Positions 27,219 to 36,016 of a stretch of DNA of 64,000 nucleotides are shown piece after piece. The translations under genes and the position numbers were made by a program. The stretch's first letter is position 1; each line of letters opens with the position of its first letter. This DNA is from Pseudomonas sp. MUP55. GTDB lineage: Bacteria > Pseudomonadota > Gammaproteobacteria > Pseudomonadales > Pseudomonadaceae. The notes beneath the pieces are model-generated. The model was not told where the DNA came from. It ran no database searches and saw only the letters and a program-made list of their open reading frames with translations. The stretch is taken from positions 5,525,501 to 5,589,500 of the forward strand of contig NZ_CP138214.1 of NCBI RefSeq assembly GCF_034043515.1. Direction: 5' to 3'.

Positions 27219-27944
27219 TTAGGCCAGCTTTTCGAACTTCAAATCCCAGACCCCATGCCCCAACCGCTCGCCGCGGCGTTCGAACTTGGTGATCGGACGC
27301 TCTGCCGGGCGTGGCACGCATTTGCCGTCTTCGGCCAGGTTGCGGTAGCCAGGCGCGACATTCATCACTTCCAGCATGTATTCGGCGTACGGTTCCCAGT
27401 CGGTGGCCATGTGCAGGATGCCGCCAACCTTGAGCTTGCTGCGCACCAGCTCCGCGAAGGAGGCCTGGACGATGCGGCGCTTGTGGTGACGAGCCTTGTG
27501 CCATGGGTCGGGGAAAAACAGCATCAGGCGGTCGAGGCTGTTGTCGGCGATGCAGCGGTTGAGCACTTCAATCGCGTCGCAGTCGTACACCCGCAGGTTG
27601 GTCAGGCCCTGGGTCAGCACGCCGTTAAGCAGCGCACCGACACCTGGACGGTGCACTTCCACACCGATGAAATCCTGGTCCGGCGCGGCTGCCGCCATTT
27701 CCAGCAGGGAATGCCCCATGCCGAAGCCGATTTCCAGGGAACGCGGGGCCGAACGACCGAACACCTGGTCGTAGTCCACTGGGGCGTCGGCCAGGGGCAA
27801 CACGAACAGTGGCGTGCCCTGCTCCAGGCCCTTTTGCTGGCCTTCGGTCATGCGACCGGCGCGCATCACGAAGCTCTTGATGCGGCGGTGCTTGGACTCG
27901 TCGCCCGCTTCCAGGGTGTTCGGCGTTTCGTTTGATTCAGTCAT
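27219..27944 (-). CDS. trmB: TrmB, tRNA (guanine-N7)-methyltransferase
   Basis: A 241-residue enzyme that makes m7G46 in tRNA. It has the SAM site [15 protein letters not shown] and the TrmB motif [14 protein letters not shown] (about residues 144-157). The ATG at 27944 is used; a TTG one codon earlier is less likely. It follows thiG by 9 bp on the same strand, as in other pseudomonads. Confidence 0.95.
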   Translation of the reverse strand: MTESNETPNTLEAGDESKHRRIKSFVMRAGRMTEGQQKGLEQGTPLFVLPLADAPVDYDQVFGRSAPRSLEIGFGMGHSLLEMAAAAPDQDFIGVEVHRPGVGALLNGVLTQGLTNLRVYDCDAIEVLNRCIADNSLDRLMLFFPDPWHKARHHKRRIVQASFAELVRSKLKVGGILHMATDWEPYAEYMLEVMNVAPGYRNLAEDGKCVPRPAERPITKFERRGERLGHGVWDLKFEKLA

Positions 27945-27953
27945 CAATAGCTC

Positions 27954-28748
27954 TTACTTGATCAGGCCATCCAGCGGCGAAGAGGCGCTGGCATAGAGTT
28001 TTTTCGGCATGCGCCCGGCAAGGTAGGCCAGGCGGCCCGCGACGATCGCGTGTTGCATGGCTTGGGCCATCATGATCGGTTGCTGGGCATGGGCGATGGC
28101 CGAATTCATCAGCACCGCGTCGCAGCCCAGTTCCATGGCGATGGTTGCGTCGGAGGCCGTGCCCACGCCCGCATCCACCAGCACCGGGATCTTGGCTTCT
28201 TCAAGGATGATCTGCAGGTTGTAGGGGTTGCAGATACCCAGGCCGGAGCCGATCAGACCCGCCAGCGGCATCACCGCGATGCAGCCGATTTCCGCCAGCT
28301 GGCGGGCGATGATCGGGTCATCGCTGGTGTAGACCATCACGTCAAAGCCTTCCTTGACCAGGGTCTCGGCGGCCTTGAGGGTTTCAATCACGTTGGGGAA
28401 CAGGGTTTTCTGGTCGGCCAGCACTTCCAGCTTCACCAGGTTGTGGCCGTCGAGCAGCTCACGGGCCAGGCGGCAGGTGCGCACCGCTTCGATGGCGTCA
28501 TAGCAGCCGGCGGTGTTCGGCAGGAAGGTGTAGCGGTCCGGCGACAGCACTTCGAGCAGGTTCGGCTCGCCCTCGATCTGACCGAGGTTGGTGCGACGTA
28601 CAGCGAAGGTCACGATTTCGGCGCCCGAGGCTTCGATGGCCAGACGGGTTTCTTCCATGTCGCGGTACTTGCCGGTGCCGACCAGCAGACGGGACTGGTA
28701 GGTACGACCGGCCAGGACGAAAGGCTTGTCGCTACGAACGATGCTCAT
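27954..28748 (-). CDS. thiG: ThiG, thiazole synthase
   Basis: A 264-residue TIM-barrel enzyme that forms the thiazole phosphate of thiamine from deoxyxylulose phosphate, a glycine imine and ThiS thiocarboxylate. Visible marks are [10 protein letters not shown] near the start, [15 protein letters not shown] carrying the Schiff-base Lys region, and [14 protein letters not shown] with VLMNSAIA. It lies 54 bp after thiS. Confidence 0.95.
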   Translation of the reverse strand: MSIVRSDKPFVLAGRTYQSRLLVGTGKYRDMEETRLAIEASGAEIVTFAVRRTNLGQIEGEPNLLEVLSPDRYTFLPNTAGCYDAIEAVRTCRLARELLDGHNLVKLEVLADQKTLFPNVIETLKAAETLVKEGFDVMVYTSDDPIIARQLAEIGCIAVMPLAGLIGSGLGICNPYNLQIILEEAKIPVLVDAGVGTASDATIAMELGCDAVLMNSAIAHAQQPIMMAQAMQHAIVAGRLAYLAGRMPKKLYASASSPLDGLIK

Positions 28749-28802
28749 GGGAAATCCTCGTAATGGGGTGAGGTTCTGCAGAATGCGTTACGGCTGGAGC
28801 GG

Positions 28803-29003
28803 CTAGCCACCGCCGATGGCGTGGACCACTTCGACCTGGTCACCTTCGCTGAGCGTGGTGCTCTGGTGCAGACTGCGCGGGACGATATCCAGGTTGAGTT
28901 CCACTGCGACGCGACGCCCGGTGAGGTCCAGGCGGGTCAGCAGGGCCGCGACGGTTTCACCGTCAGGCAATTCAAAGGGGTCGCCGTTCAACTGAATGCG
29001 CAT
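28803..29003 (-). CDS. thiS: ThiS, sulphur carrier protein
   Basis: A 66-residue ubiquitin-like carrier that ends in the required Gly-Gly (HAIGGG), where the thiocarboxylate forms. The start at 29003 ([15 protein letters not shown]) is the family start; the longer frame upstream has no support. It precedes thiG, its partner. No TPP riboswitch is seen in the 71 bp upstream. Confidence 0.93.
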   Translation of the reverse strand: MRIQLNGDPFELPDGETVAALLTRLDLTGRRVAVELNLDIVPRSLHQSTTLSEGDQVEVVHAIGGG

Positions 29004-29074
29004 GCCGCAGGCCGCCATCGTTTTTAGGGGCCGGCATTCTAACGCGATTGATACCTGAAGGTCAGCTTCAAGCG

Positions 29075-29455
29075 TCAAGCGGTCAGTTGCAGGCGCCAGG
29101 CGAGCAAGCCGAGGAAAAACCAGCCCAACAGGAACGCCAGGCCGCCGAACGGGGTGATGATCCCAAGCTTGCTGATGCCGGTCAGGGTCAACAAATACAG
29201 GCTACCGGAGAACAACAATATCCCGACTACAAACGAAATGCCCGCCCAGGTGACCAGTCGTCCGGGAATGTGCGCAGCCAGCAGCGCCACGCCAAACAAC
29301 GCCAGGGCGTGCACCAGCTGATAAGTCACGCCGGTGTGGAAGATTGTCAGGTATTCGGCGCTCAGGCGGTTCTTCAGGCCGTGGGCGGCGAAGGCGCCTA
29401 GGGCAACGCCGGTGAAACCGAAAAAGGCAGCCAGCATCAGAAAGCTACGCAGCAT
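29075..29455 (-). CDS. DUF423 membrane protein
   Basis: A 126-residue protein with four predicted transmembrane segments and the DUF423 mark [12 protein letters not shown] after the first, plus [14 protein letters not shown]. Its function is unknown. It is divergent from mtgA with 74 bp between them. Confidence 0.9.
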   Translation of the reverse strand: MLRSFLMLAAFFGFTGVALGAFAAHGLKNRLSAEYLTIFHTGVTYQLVHALALFGVALLAAHIPGRLVTWAGISFVVGILLFSGSLYLLTLTGISKLGIITPFGGLAFLLGWFFLGLLAWRLQLTA

Positions 29456-29468
29456 GAGGAACTCCAGT

Positions 29469-29497
29469 CAGACTCATCGAGCAGGGTCTGTATAATG
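29469..29497 (+). promoter_or_regulatory. Possible sigma-70 promoter of mtgA
   Basis: A consensus -10 box TATAAT lies at 29492-29497, 32 bp before the mtgA start. The -35 region (TCAGAC at 29469-29474, 17-bp spacing) is poor, so only the -10 is strong. Confidence 0.4.
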
Positions 29498-29529
29498 GCC
29501 CGCTCAACGGGTTCGGCCAAGCCATCTCT

Positions 29530-30252
29530 ATGCTGCGTGTCCTCTTCAAACGCTTTCTCAACGTCGTCAAATGGTTCGCCATCGGCAGTGTGCTGCTGGT
29601 GTTGCTGTTTCGTGTCGTGCCGCCGCCGTTCACTGCGCTGATGGTTGAGCGCAAGGTCGAATCCTGGATCGACGGCGAGCCTATCGACCTGCAACGCAGC
29701 TGGGTGCCGTGGGACGAGATCTCCGATGACCTCAAATTGGCGGTGATGGCCGGTGAAGACCAGCGCTTCCCGCAGCACTGGGGTTTTGACTTTGGTGCGA
29801 TCCAGGCAGCGATCGTGCATAACGAGCGCGGCGGTTCAATTCGGGGCGCCAGCACGTTGAGCCAGCAAGTGTCCAAGAACCTGTTCCTGTGGGCCGGCCG
29901 CAGTTACCTGCGCAAGGGCCTGGAGGCCTGGTTTACCGGGTTGATCGAAGTGTTGTGGCCCAAGCAGCGCATTCTTGAGGTGTACCTCAACAGCGTGGAA
30001 TGGGATGAGGGTGTGTTCGGGGCAGAGGCGGCGGCGCGGCACCATTTCGGAGTCAGTGCCAAGGGGCTGTCGCGCCAGCAAGCCAGCTACCTGGCGGCCG
30101 TGTTGCCCAATCCACGGGTGTGGAGTGCCAGTCATCCGACAGCGTATGTGGCGCGGCGCGCAGCGTGGATTCGCCAGCAGATGAGTCAGTTGGGTGGCGA
30201 GGGTTACCTGGTCGAGTTGAACAACTCCCGCAAGGCCCCCTGGTCCGACTGA
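29530..30252 (+). CDS. mtgA: MtgA, monofunctional peptidoglycan glycosyltransferase
   Basis: A 240-residue GT51 enzyme that polymerises lipid II without a transpeptidase domain. One N-terminal transmembrane helix (about residues 12-32) is followed by the glycosyltransferase motifs: catalytic Glu in AGEDQRFPQHWG, GASTLSQQVSKNLFLW, RKGLEAWFTGLIE and the KQRILEVYLN region. The length is normal for MtgA. Confidence 0.95.
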   Translation: MLRVLFKRFLNVVKWFAIGSVLLVLLFRVVPPPFTALMVERKVESWIDGEPIDLQRSWVPWDEISDDLKLAVMAGEDQRFPQHWGFDFGAIQAAIVHNERGGSIRGASTLSQQVSKNLFLWAGRSYLRKGLEAWFTGLIEVLWPKQRILEVYLNSVEWDEGVFGAEAAARHHFGVSAKGLSRQQASYLAAVLPNPRVWSASHPTAYVARRAAWIRQQMSQLGGEGYLVELNNSRKAPWSD

Positions 30253-30269
30253 CACAACACGAAAACAAA

Positions 30270-30361
30270 TGTGGGAGGGGGCTTGCTCCCGATAGCAGGG
30301 TATCAGTCGACATCTAAGTGACTGTTCCACTGCAATCGGGAGCAAGCCCCCTCCCACATTT
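30270..30361. repeat. REPIN (TGTGGGAGGGGGCTTGC family)
   Basis: Inverted REP pair of the CTCCCGAT variant between the convergent ends of mtgA and rpoH, 23 bp beyond the rpoH stop. Confidence 0.9.
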
Positions 30362-30383
30362 TGACCCAGTGCTGCCAGTAGCT

Positions 30384-31238
30384 TTAGGCAGCGATCGACA
30401 ACTTCAGCTTGTTCATCGCGCTTTTCTCAAGCTGACGAATCCGCTCGGCCGACACGTTGTACTTCTGCGCCAGGTCGTGCAGCGTGGCTTTTTCTTCTGC
30501 CAGCCAGCGCTGGTAGAGAATGTCACGGCTGCGGTCGTCCAGCACTTCCAGCGCTTCGTGCAGGTTGTGGTTGGAGTTGTCGCTCCAGTCCGCATCCTCC
30601 AGTTGACGCGCCGGGTCGTACCGGTGGTCTTCCAGGTAGTTGGCCGGCGATTGGAAAGCGCTGTCGTCGTCTGCTTCGGCAGCCGGGTCGAAAGCCATGT
30701 CATGGCCGGTCAGGCGGCTTTCCATCTCGCGCACTTCACGGGGCTCCACACCGAGGCTTTCGGCCACGCGGTGGACTTCCTCGTTGTTCAGCCACGCCAG
30801 ACGTTTCTTCTGGCTGCGCAGGTTGAAGAACAGCTTGCGCTGGGCCTTGGTGGTCGCGACTTTCACGATGCGCCAGTTGCGCAGGATGAACTCGTGAATT
30901 TCCGCCTTGATCCAGTGCACAGCGAACGACACCAGGCGCACACCCATTTCCGGGTTGAAGCGCTTGACTGCCTTCATCAGGCCGACGTTGCCTTCCTGAA
31001 TCAGGTCCGCCTGGGCCAGACCGTAGCCGCTATAGCTACGGGCGATATGTACGACAAAACGCAGGTGGGCGAGCACCATCTGCCGAGCCGCCCCCAAATC
31101 CTGCTCATAGTAGAGACTCTCGGCCAGTTCACGCTCCTGCTCGGGCGTCAGCAATGGAATGCTGTTGACCGTGTGCACATAGGCTTCCAGGTTCGCACCC
31201 GGGACCAAGGCATAAGCAGGTTGCAAAGAAGTGGTCAT
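30384..31238 (-). CDS. rpoH: RpoH, heat-shock sigma factor (sigma-32)
   Basis: A 284-residue sigma-70 family factor. It has region 2 core binding ([18 protein letters not shown]), the RpoH box in the [15 protein letters not shown] stretch (about residues 128-142) and a C-terminal region 4 helix-turn-helix ([15 protein letters not shown]). It directs transcription of chaperone and protease genes. The start at 31238 gives the [14 protein letters not shown] family start with a GGAGG ribosome site 9 bases upstream. An AlgU/RpoE-type promoter is visible at 31288-31316, which fits known control of rpoH by the envelope-stress sigma factor. Confidence 0.96.
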   Translation of the reverse strand: MTTSLQPAYALVPGANLEAYVHTVNSIPLLTPEQERELAESLYYEQDLGAARQMVLAHLRFVVHIARSYSGYGLAQADLIQEGNVGLMKAVKRFNPEMGVRLVSFAVHWIKAEIHEFILRNWRIVKVATTKAQRKLFFNLRSQKKRLAWLNNEEVHRVAESLGVEPREVREMESRLTGHDMAFDPAAEADDDSAFQSPANYLEDHRYDPARQLEDADWSDNSNHNLHEALEVLDDRSRDILYQRWLAEEKATLHDLAQKYNVSAERIRQLEKSAMNKLKLSIAA

Positions 31239-31287
31239 ACGAAAAAACCTCCGACTCACATAACTCGTGCAGTTCAGCACTGCGAAA

Positions 31288-31316
31288 ATTGACCGGGAAC
31301 CGTAGGACAAGTTCCC
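31288..31316 (-). promoter_or_regulatory. AlgU/RpoE (sigma-22) promoter of rpoH
   Basis: On the minus strand GGGAACTT at 31316-31309 (-35 GAACTT) is followed by a 16-bp spacer and TCAAT at 31292-31288. This matches the envelope-stress sigma consensus GAACTT-N16/17-TCnnA. It lies about 50 bp before the rpoH start, and rpoH is a known AlgU target in P. aeruginosa. Confidence 0.7.
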
Positions 31317-31367
31317 TAAACCACTGATACGGTCAATACAAACGAAACCACATTACCCTGACATTAA

Positions 31368-32390
31368 CTACTTCGGTGCCAGCTCACGTAAATGCCGTGC
31401 GACCGCAATCCACGCACCGATATACCCCAACAAGACGGCGCCGAGCAAGAGGCTCAGACCATCCGCGACGGGCACGCCGGCCAGGGCGAAATCGCTGCCG
31501 TACAAACCGGCAAGCCCGATAACCGCGTCGTTCAGCCAATCAAGGCCGAACGCCAGCACGCCCCAGGATAAAACCCCGGCACCAAAGCCATAAAGCGCGC
31601 CCATGTACAGAAAAGGACGACGCACATAGCTGTCCGTGCCGCCGACCAGTTTAATCACTTCTATCTCGGTGCGACGGTTTTCAATATGAAGACGAATGGT
31701 ATTACCTATCACCAAAAGTAATGCAGACACCAGCAACACTGTCAAACCGAATACAAACCGGTCGCCCAGCTTGAGGATCGCGGCCAGGCGCTCTACCCAG
31801 ACTAGATCAAGTTGAGCCTGTTGCACCTTCGGCATCTCTGCGAGTTTTTGTCGCAGGGCTTCCAGGGCCGGCTTGTCCACCTCATTGGGGGTCACCAGCA
31901 CCACGCCTGGCAGCGGGTTCTGCGGCAGCTCCTTGAGCGCCTCACCCAGGCCGGATTGGTGCTGGAACTCTTCAAGGGCCTGATCGCGGCTGATGTATTC
32001 AGCATCCGCCACGCCGGGCAGATTCTTGATGTCGTCGCGCAGCCCTTCGCCGTCCTTGGTGCTGGCGTCAAGGTTGAGGTACAGCGAAATCTGCGCCGCG
32101 CGCTGCCAGGAACCGCCCAGGCGCTCCACATTATTGAGCAGCAACGACAAACCCATCGGCAGGCTCAGCGCCACGGCCATCACCAGGCAGGTGAAAAAGC
32201 TGCCGATCGGCTGCTTGCCCAGGCGGCGCAGGCTGTCGAGCAGGCTGGCGCGATGGCTTTCGATCCAGGCACGCAACAGCGTGCCGAAGTCCGGGCCGTC
32301 GTCTTCGTCGTGCTTTTTCTTTTTCGGTTGCGGGTCGGCCGGTTTCGGCGCCACGCGTTCGGATACTTTAGGGCTGCGTGTTGCACTCAT
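31368..32390 (-). CDS. ftsX: FtsX, cell-division ABC transporter permease-like protein
   Basis: A 340-residue protein with a charged cytoplasmic N-terminus (KKKKHDEDDGPD), one transmembrane helix at about residues 61-85, a periplasmic domain and three more helices near the C-terminus (about 208-230, 262-285 and 305-330). With FtsE it controls periplasmic amidase activation during division. It overlaps ftsE by 4 bp in the ftsY-ftsE-ftsX unit. Confidence 0.94.
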   Translation of the reverse strand: MSATRSPKVSERVAPKPADPQPKKKKHDEDDGPDFGTLLRAWIESHRASLLDSLRRLGKQPIGSFFTCLVMAVALSLPMGLSLLLNNVERLGGSWQRAAQISLYLNLDASTKDGEGLRDDIKNLPGVADAEYISRDQALEEFQHQSGLGEALKELPQNPLPGVVLVTPNEVDKPALEALRQKLAEMPKVQQAQLDLVWVERLAAILKLGDRFVFGLTVLLVSALLLVIGNTIRLHIENRRTEIEVIKLVGGTDSYVRRPFLYMGALYGFGAGVLSWGVLAFGLDWLNDAVIGLAGLYGSDFALAGVPVADGLSLLLGAVLLGYIGAWIAVARHLRELAPK

Positions 32391-33058
32391 ACGCCAGCCT
32401 CCCCGTCACCAATCAGACGACCGCGTTGCAGGGTCAGCATGCGATGGCGCATGCGCGCAATCAGCGCCAGGTCGTGACTGGCGATCAACACGCTGGTGCC
32501 CAGCCGGTTGATGTCTTCGAACACCCCCATGATCTCGGCCGCCAGACGCGGGTCGAGGTTACCGGTGGGCTCATCCGCCAGCAGCAAGGCCGGGCGGTGG
32601 ACGATGGCACGAGCGATACCGACGCGCTGTTGCTGGCCGGTGGACAGGTCGCCGGGGTACAGGTCGGTCTTGTCCGACAGCGCCACGCGCTCCAGGGCCG
32701 AATCCACCCGCTTGACGATTTCGGCCTTGGACAGCCCGAGAATCTGCAGGGGCAAGGCAATGTTGTTGAACACCGTGCGATCGAACAGCAACTGGTGGTT
32801 CTGGAACACCACGCCGATCTGACGGCGCAGGAACGGGATCTGCGCGTTGCTGATGGTGGCCAGGTCCTGGCCCGCCAGCAGCAGCTTGCCGGTGGTCGGG
32901 CGTTCCATGGCCAGCAACAGGCGCAACAAGGTGCTTTTACCGGCGCCGGAGTGGCCGGTGACGAACAAGAACTCGCCGCGCCGTACTCGAAAGCTCAGCT
33001 CATGCAAGCCCACATGCCCGTTGGCGTAGCGTTTACCGACCTGTTCGAATCGAATCAT
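32387..33058 (-). CDS. ftsE: FtsE, cell-division ATPase
   Basis: A 223-residue ABC ATPase. Walker A is GHSGAGKSTLLRLL, the signature is LSTGQQQRVGIARA and Walker B with its Glu is LLLADEPTGNLDP. FtsE pairs with FtsX at the septum. It overlaps both ftsY and ftsX by 4 bp, so the three are translationally coupled. Confidence 0.95.
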   Translation of the reverse strand: MIRFEQVGKRYANGHVGLHELSFRVRRGEFLFVTGHSGAGKSTLLRLLLAMERPTTGKLLLAGQDLATISNAQIPFLRRQIGVVFQNHQLLFDRTVFNNIALPLQILGLSKAEIVKRVDSALERVALSDKTDLYPGDLSTGQQQRVGIARAIVHRPALLLADEPTGNLDPRLAAEIMGVFEDINRLGTSVLIASHDLALIARMRHRMLTLQRGRLIGDGEAGV

Positions 33059-34428
33059 GAACGCTCCCGCTCGGCAAACAGTGCCTGTACAAAGGGTTCG
33101 GCTTCAAAGGTGCGCAGGTCGTCGATGCCTTCACCGACGCCGATATAACGAATCGGCAGCCCGAACTGCTTGGCCAGGGCGAAAATCACACCGCCCTTGG
33201 CCGTGCCGTCGAGCTTAGTCAATGCCAGGCCGGTCAGTTGTACCGTCTGGTTGAATTGCTTGGCCTGGCTGATGGCGTTCTGCCCGGTGCTGGCGTCCAG
33301 CACCAGCAGCACTTCATGGGGAGCGTCGGCGTCGAGCTTGCCGATCACGCGGCGGACTTTCTTCAGCTCTTCCATCAAATTGTCTTTGGTGTGCAGGCGA
33401 CCGGCGGTATCGGCGATCAGCACATCGATGTTACGGGCCTTGGCAGCCTGCACGGCGTCGAAGATCACCGAAGCGGAGTCGGCACCGGTGTGCTGGGCGA
33501 TCACCGGGATCTTGTTGCGCTCGCCCCACACTTGCAGTTGCTCGACGGCAGCGGCACGGAAGGTGTCGCCGGCGGCCAGCATGACTTTCTTGCCTTCGGA
33601 CTGCAGCTTTTTCGCCAGCTTGCCGATGGTGGTGGTCTTGCCGGCGCCATTGACGCCGACGACCAGGATCACGAACGGTTTTTTCGGGGTGATCACCAGC
33701 GGCGCTTCAACGGGCTTGAGCATGGCGGCCAGCTCGGCCTGCAAGGACTTGTACAGCGCGTCGGCGTCGGTCAGCTGCTTGCGGGCGACCTTCTGGGTCA
33801 GGCTCTGGATGATCACGGCGGTGGCTTCGACGCCCACGTCTGCGGTGAGCAGGCGGGTTTCGATGTCTTCAAGCAGCTCGTCATCGATGGTTTTCTTGCC
33901 CAGGAACAGGCTGGCCATGCCTTCGCCGATACTGGCGCTGGTTTTGCTCAGACCTTGCTTGAGGCGGGCGAAAAAGCCGGTTTTGCTGGTTTCAGCGGCC
34001 GGTTCTTCGACGACGACAGGCGCCGCAACCACGGCCGCCACAGGTGCTTCATGGACTGGTGGCGCCTGGACGACGGCCTCGACGGGCTCAATCACAACGG
34101 GAATCGGCGGCGTTACGTGCTCAACCTGCACATCCTCAACCAGCGCCACCAGCTCTTCAGCCACCGGCAGTTCCGGCCACGGCTTGTGCTCTGGCTCTGG
34201 CTCTGGCTCGACAGCAGGCTGCAGCACCGGCTCGGCCATCGGCAGCACCGTCGGCGCCGGTGTTTCGGCGACCGGTTCGGCTTCTACTATAGGCTCGGGG
34301 ATGGATTCAGGTTGGACCTGCGGCTGTTCGACGACGGTTTCCTGCGGCTTTTTGCGCAGCCATCCGAACAGGCCTTTTTTCTCGCCAGCCGCAGCTGGGG
34401 TCTTCTTGTCGTCGTTGGAACCAAACAT
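33055..34428 (-). CDS. ftsY: FtsY, signal recognition particle receptor
   Basis: A 457-residue SRP-type GTPase that docks SRP-bound ribosomes at the membrane. The N-terminal A region (about residues 20-165) is rich in Pro, Glu and Val and low in complexity. It is followed by the NG domain with GVNGAGKTTTIGKLA, the DTAGR box, TKLDGTAKGG and the C-terminal GVGEGIDDLRTF. The start at 34428 (MFGSNDDKK) was chosen over a longer frame. Divergent from the M16 protease genes. Confidence 0.95.
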   Translation of the reverse strand: MFGSNDDKKTPAAAGEKKGLFGWLRKKPQETVVEQPQVQPESIPEPIVEAEPVAETPAPTVLPMAEPVLQPAVEPEPEPEHKPWPELPVAEELVALVEDVQVEHVTPPIPVVIEPVEAVVQAPPVHEAPVAAVVAAPVVVEEPAAETSKTGFFARLKQGLSKTSASIGEGMASLFLGKKTIDDELLEDIETRLLTADVGVEATAVIIQSLTQKVARKQLTDADALYKSLQAELAAMLKPVEAPLVITPKKPFVILVVGVNGAGKTTTIGKLAKKLQSEGKKVMLAAGDTFRAAAVEQLQVWGERNKIPVIAQHTGADSASVIFDAVQAAKARNIDVLIADTAGRLHTKDNLMEELKKVRRVIGKLDADAPHEVLLVLDASTGQNAISQAKQFNQTVQLTGLALTKLDGTAKGGVIFALAKQFGLPIRYIGVGEGIDDLRTFEAEPFVQALFAERERS

Positions 34429-34660
34429 GGAGACGGCTATCTCAAGGTAGCGACGCGCCAAGGGGCACATCGGTAAATAAAATTCGATGCGTAACAGACT
34501 GTTTTTTAGCCAGCTCGTTCATGCGCAACATTTTGTAAGGCCAAAATAGGGCCTTAACAAGACAGCCACAGTGGCCGTCCCTAGGTCGGATCAGTATCCT
34601 AGCACCTCCTCGCCCGCCGACGCTAAGACCAAGCGGGCAGTCCAACAGGTTTAAAAACGA
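34429..34660. promoter_or_regulatory. Divergent spacer between ftsY and the M16 protease genes
   Basis: This 232-bp gap should hold promoters for both directions. I see no repeat, no RNA gene and no box pair good enough to assign. Confidence 0.35.
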
Positions 34661-36016
34661 ATGAATGCTCTAGCCCGCCGCGCCGCAGGCCTGCTGTTCG
34701 GTACAGTTTGTCTGCCTCTTTCAGCCCTGGCTGCCGATCCACAACCCACCCATGAGTTCACGCTGGACAACGGCCTCAAGGTTGTCGTGCGTGAAGATCA
34801 TCGCGCGCCCGTGGTGGTTTCCCAGGTCTGGTACAAGGTGGGTTCGAGCTACGAAACCCCGGGCCAGACCGGTTTGTCCCATGCCCTGGAACACATGATG
34901 TTCAAGGGCAGCGCCAAGGTCGGCCCCGGCGAAGCCTCGTTGATCCTGCGCGACCTGGGCGCCGAAGAAAATGCCTTCACCAGTGACGACTACACCGCGT
35001 ACTACCAGGTGCTGGCCCGCGATCGCCTGGGCGTGGCCTTTGAGCTTGAAGCCGACCGCATGGCCAACCTGCGCCTGCCGGCCGATGAGTTCAGCCGCGA
35101 AATCGAGGTGATCAAGGAAGAGCGCCGCCTGCGCACCGACGACAACCCGATGTCCAAGGCCTACGAGCGCTTCAAGGCCATGGCCTTCCCGGCCAGCGGC
35201 TACCACACGCCAACCATCGGCTGGATGGCCGACCTGGAACGCATGAAGGTCGAGGAACTGCGCCACTGGTACCAGGCCTGGTACGTGCCGAACAACGCAA
35301 CCCTGGTGGTGGTCGGCGATGTCACCCCAGACGAGGTGAAGACCCTGGCCCAGCGCTACTTCGGCCCGATCCCCAAGCGCGACGTACCGCCCGCCAAGGT
35401 CCCGATGGAGCTGGCCGAGCCCGGCGAGCGTCTGCTGACCCTGCACGTGCAAACCCAGCTGCCCAGCGTGTTCCTGGGCTTTAACGTGCCCGGCCTGGCC
35501 ACGGCCGAGGACAAGCGCTCGGTACAGGCCCTGCGCCTGATCTCGGCCTTGCTCGACGGCGGTTACAGCGCGCGCATCTCCGAGCAGTTGGAGCGTGGTG
35601 AAGAACTGGTCTCGGCCGCTTCCACCGATTACGACGCCTATACCCGCGGCGACACCCTGTTCATGCTGACTGCCACGCCCAACCAGCAGAAGAAAAAGAC
35701 CGTCGCCCAAGCCGAAGCCGGCCTGTGGCGCCTGCTGGAAGAGCTCAAAGCCAAGCCGCCAACCGCCGAAGAACTGGAACGCATCCGTGCCCAAGTGATT
35801 GCCGGCGTGGTCTACCAGCGTGACTCCATCACCAGCCAGGCCACATCCATCGGCTCGCTGGAAACCGTCGGTCTGCCCTGGAAGCTGATGGACACTGAGC
35901 TTGCCGACCTGCAAAGCGTGACCCCGGAAGACATCCAGAAGGCTGCGCGCACCTATTTCACCCGCGAACGTCTGAGCGTCGCCCATGTTTTGCCTGAGGA
36001 GACCGCTCATGAGTGA
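34661..36016 (+). CDS. M16 zinc protease, catalytic subunit
   Basis: A 451-residue M16 (pitrilysin-type) metallopeptidase with a signal-like N-terminus (residues 1-24, ending ALAA). The zinc motif is HALEH (HxxEH, about residues 73-77), with a downstream Glu in the EIEVIKEERR region. It should act in the periplasm. The next gene encodes a second M16 protein without the zinc motif, overlapping by 8 bp, which suggests an active/inactive heterodimer as in other bacterial M16B pairs. Confidence 0.92.
   Translation: MNALARRAAGLLFGTVCLPLSALAADPQPTHEFTLDNGLKVVVREDHRAPVVVSQVWYKVGSSYETPGQTGLSHALEHMMFKGSAKVGPGEASLILRDLGAEENAFTSDDYTAYYQVLARDRLGVAFELEADRMANLRLPADEFSREIEVIKEERRLRTDDNPMSKAYERFKAMAFPASGYHTPTIGWMADLERMKVEELRHWYQAWYVPNNATLVVVGDVTPDEVKTLAQRYFGPIPKRDVPPAKVPMELAEPGERLLTLHVQTQLPSVFLGFNVPGLATAEDKRSVQALRLISALLDGGYSARISEQLERGEELVSAASTDYDAYTRGDTLFMLTATPNQQKKKTVAQAEAGLWRLLEELKAKPPTAEELERIRAQVIAGVVYQRDSITSQATSIGSLETVGLPWKLMDTELADLQSVTPEDIQKAARTYFTRERLSVAHVLPEETAHE

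Noticed and set aside
28749..29074. TPP riboswitch before the thiS-thiG genes
   Set aside because: No thi-box-like elements are recognised in the short upstream gap.
30384..31238. rpoS or another alternative sigma factor
   Set aside because: The length, the RpoH box region and the position next to ftsX identify RpoH.
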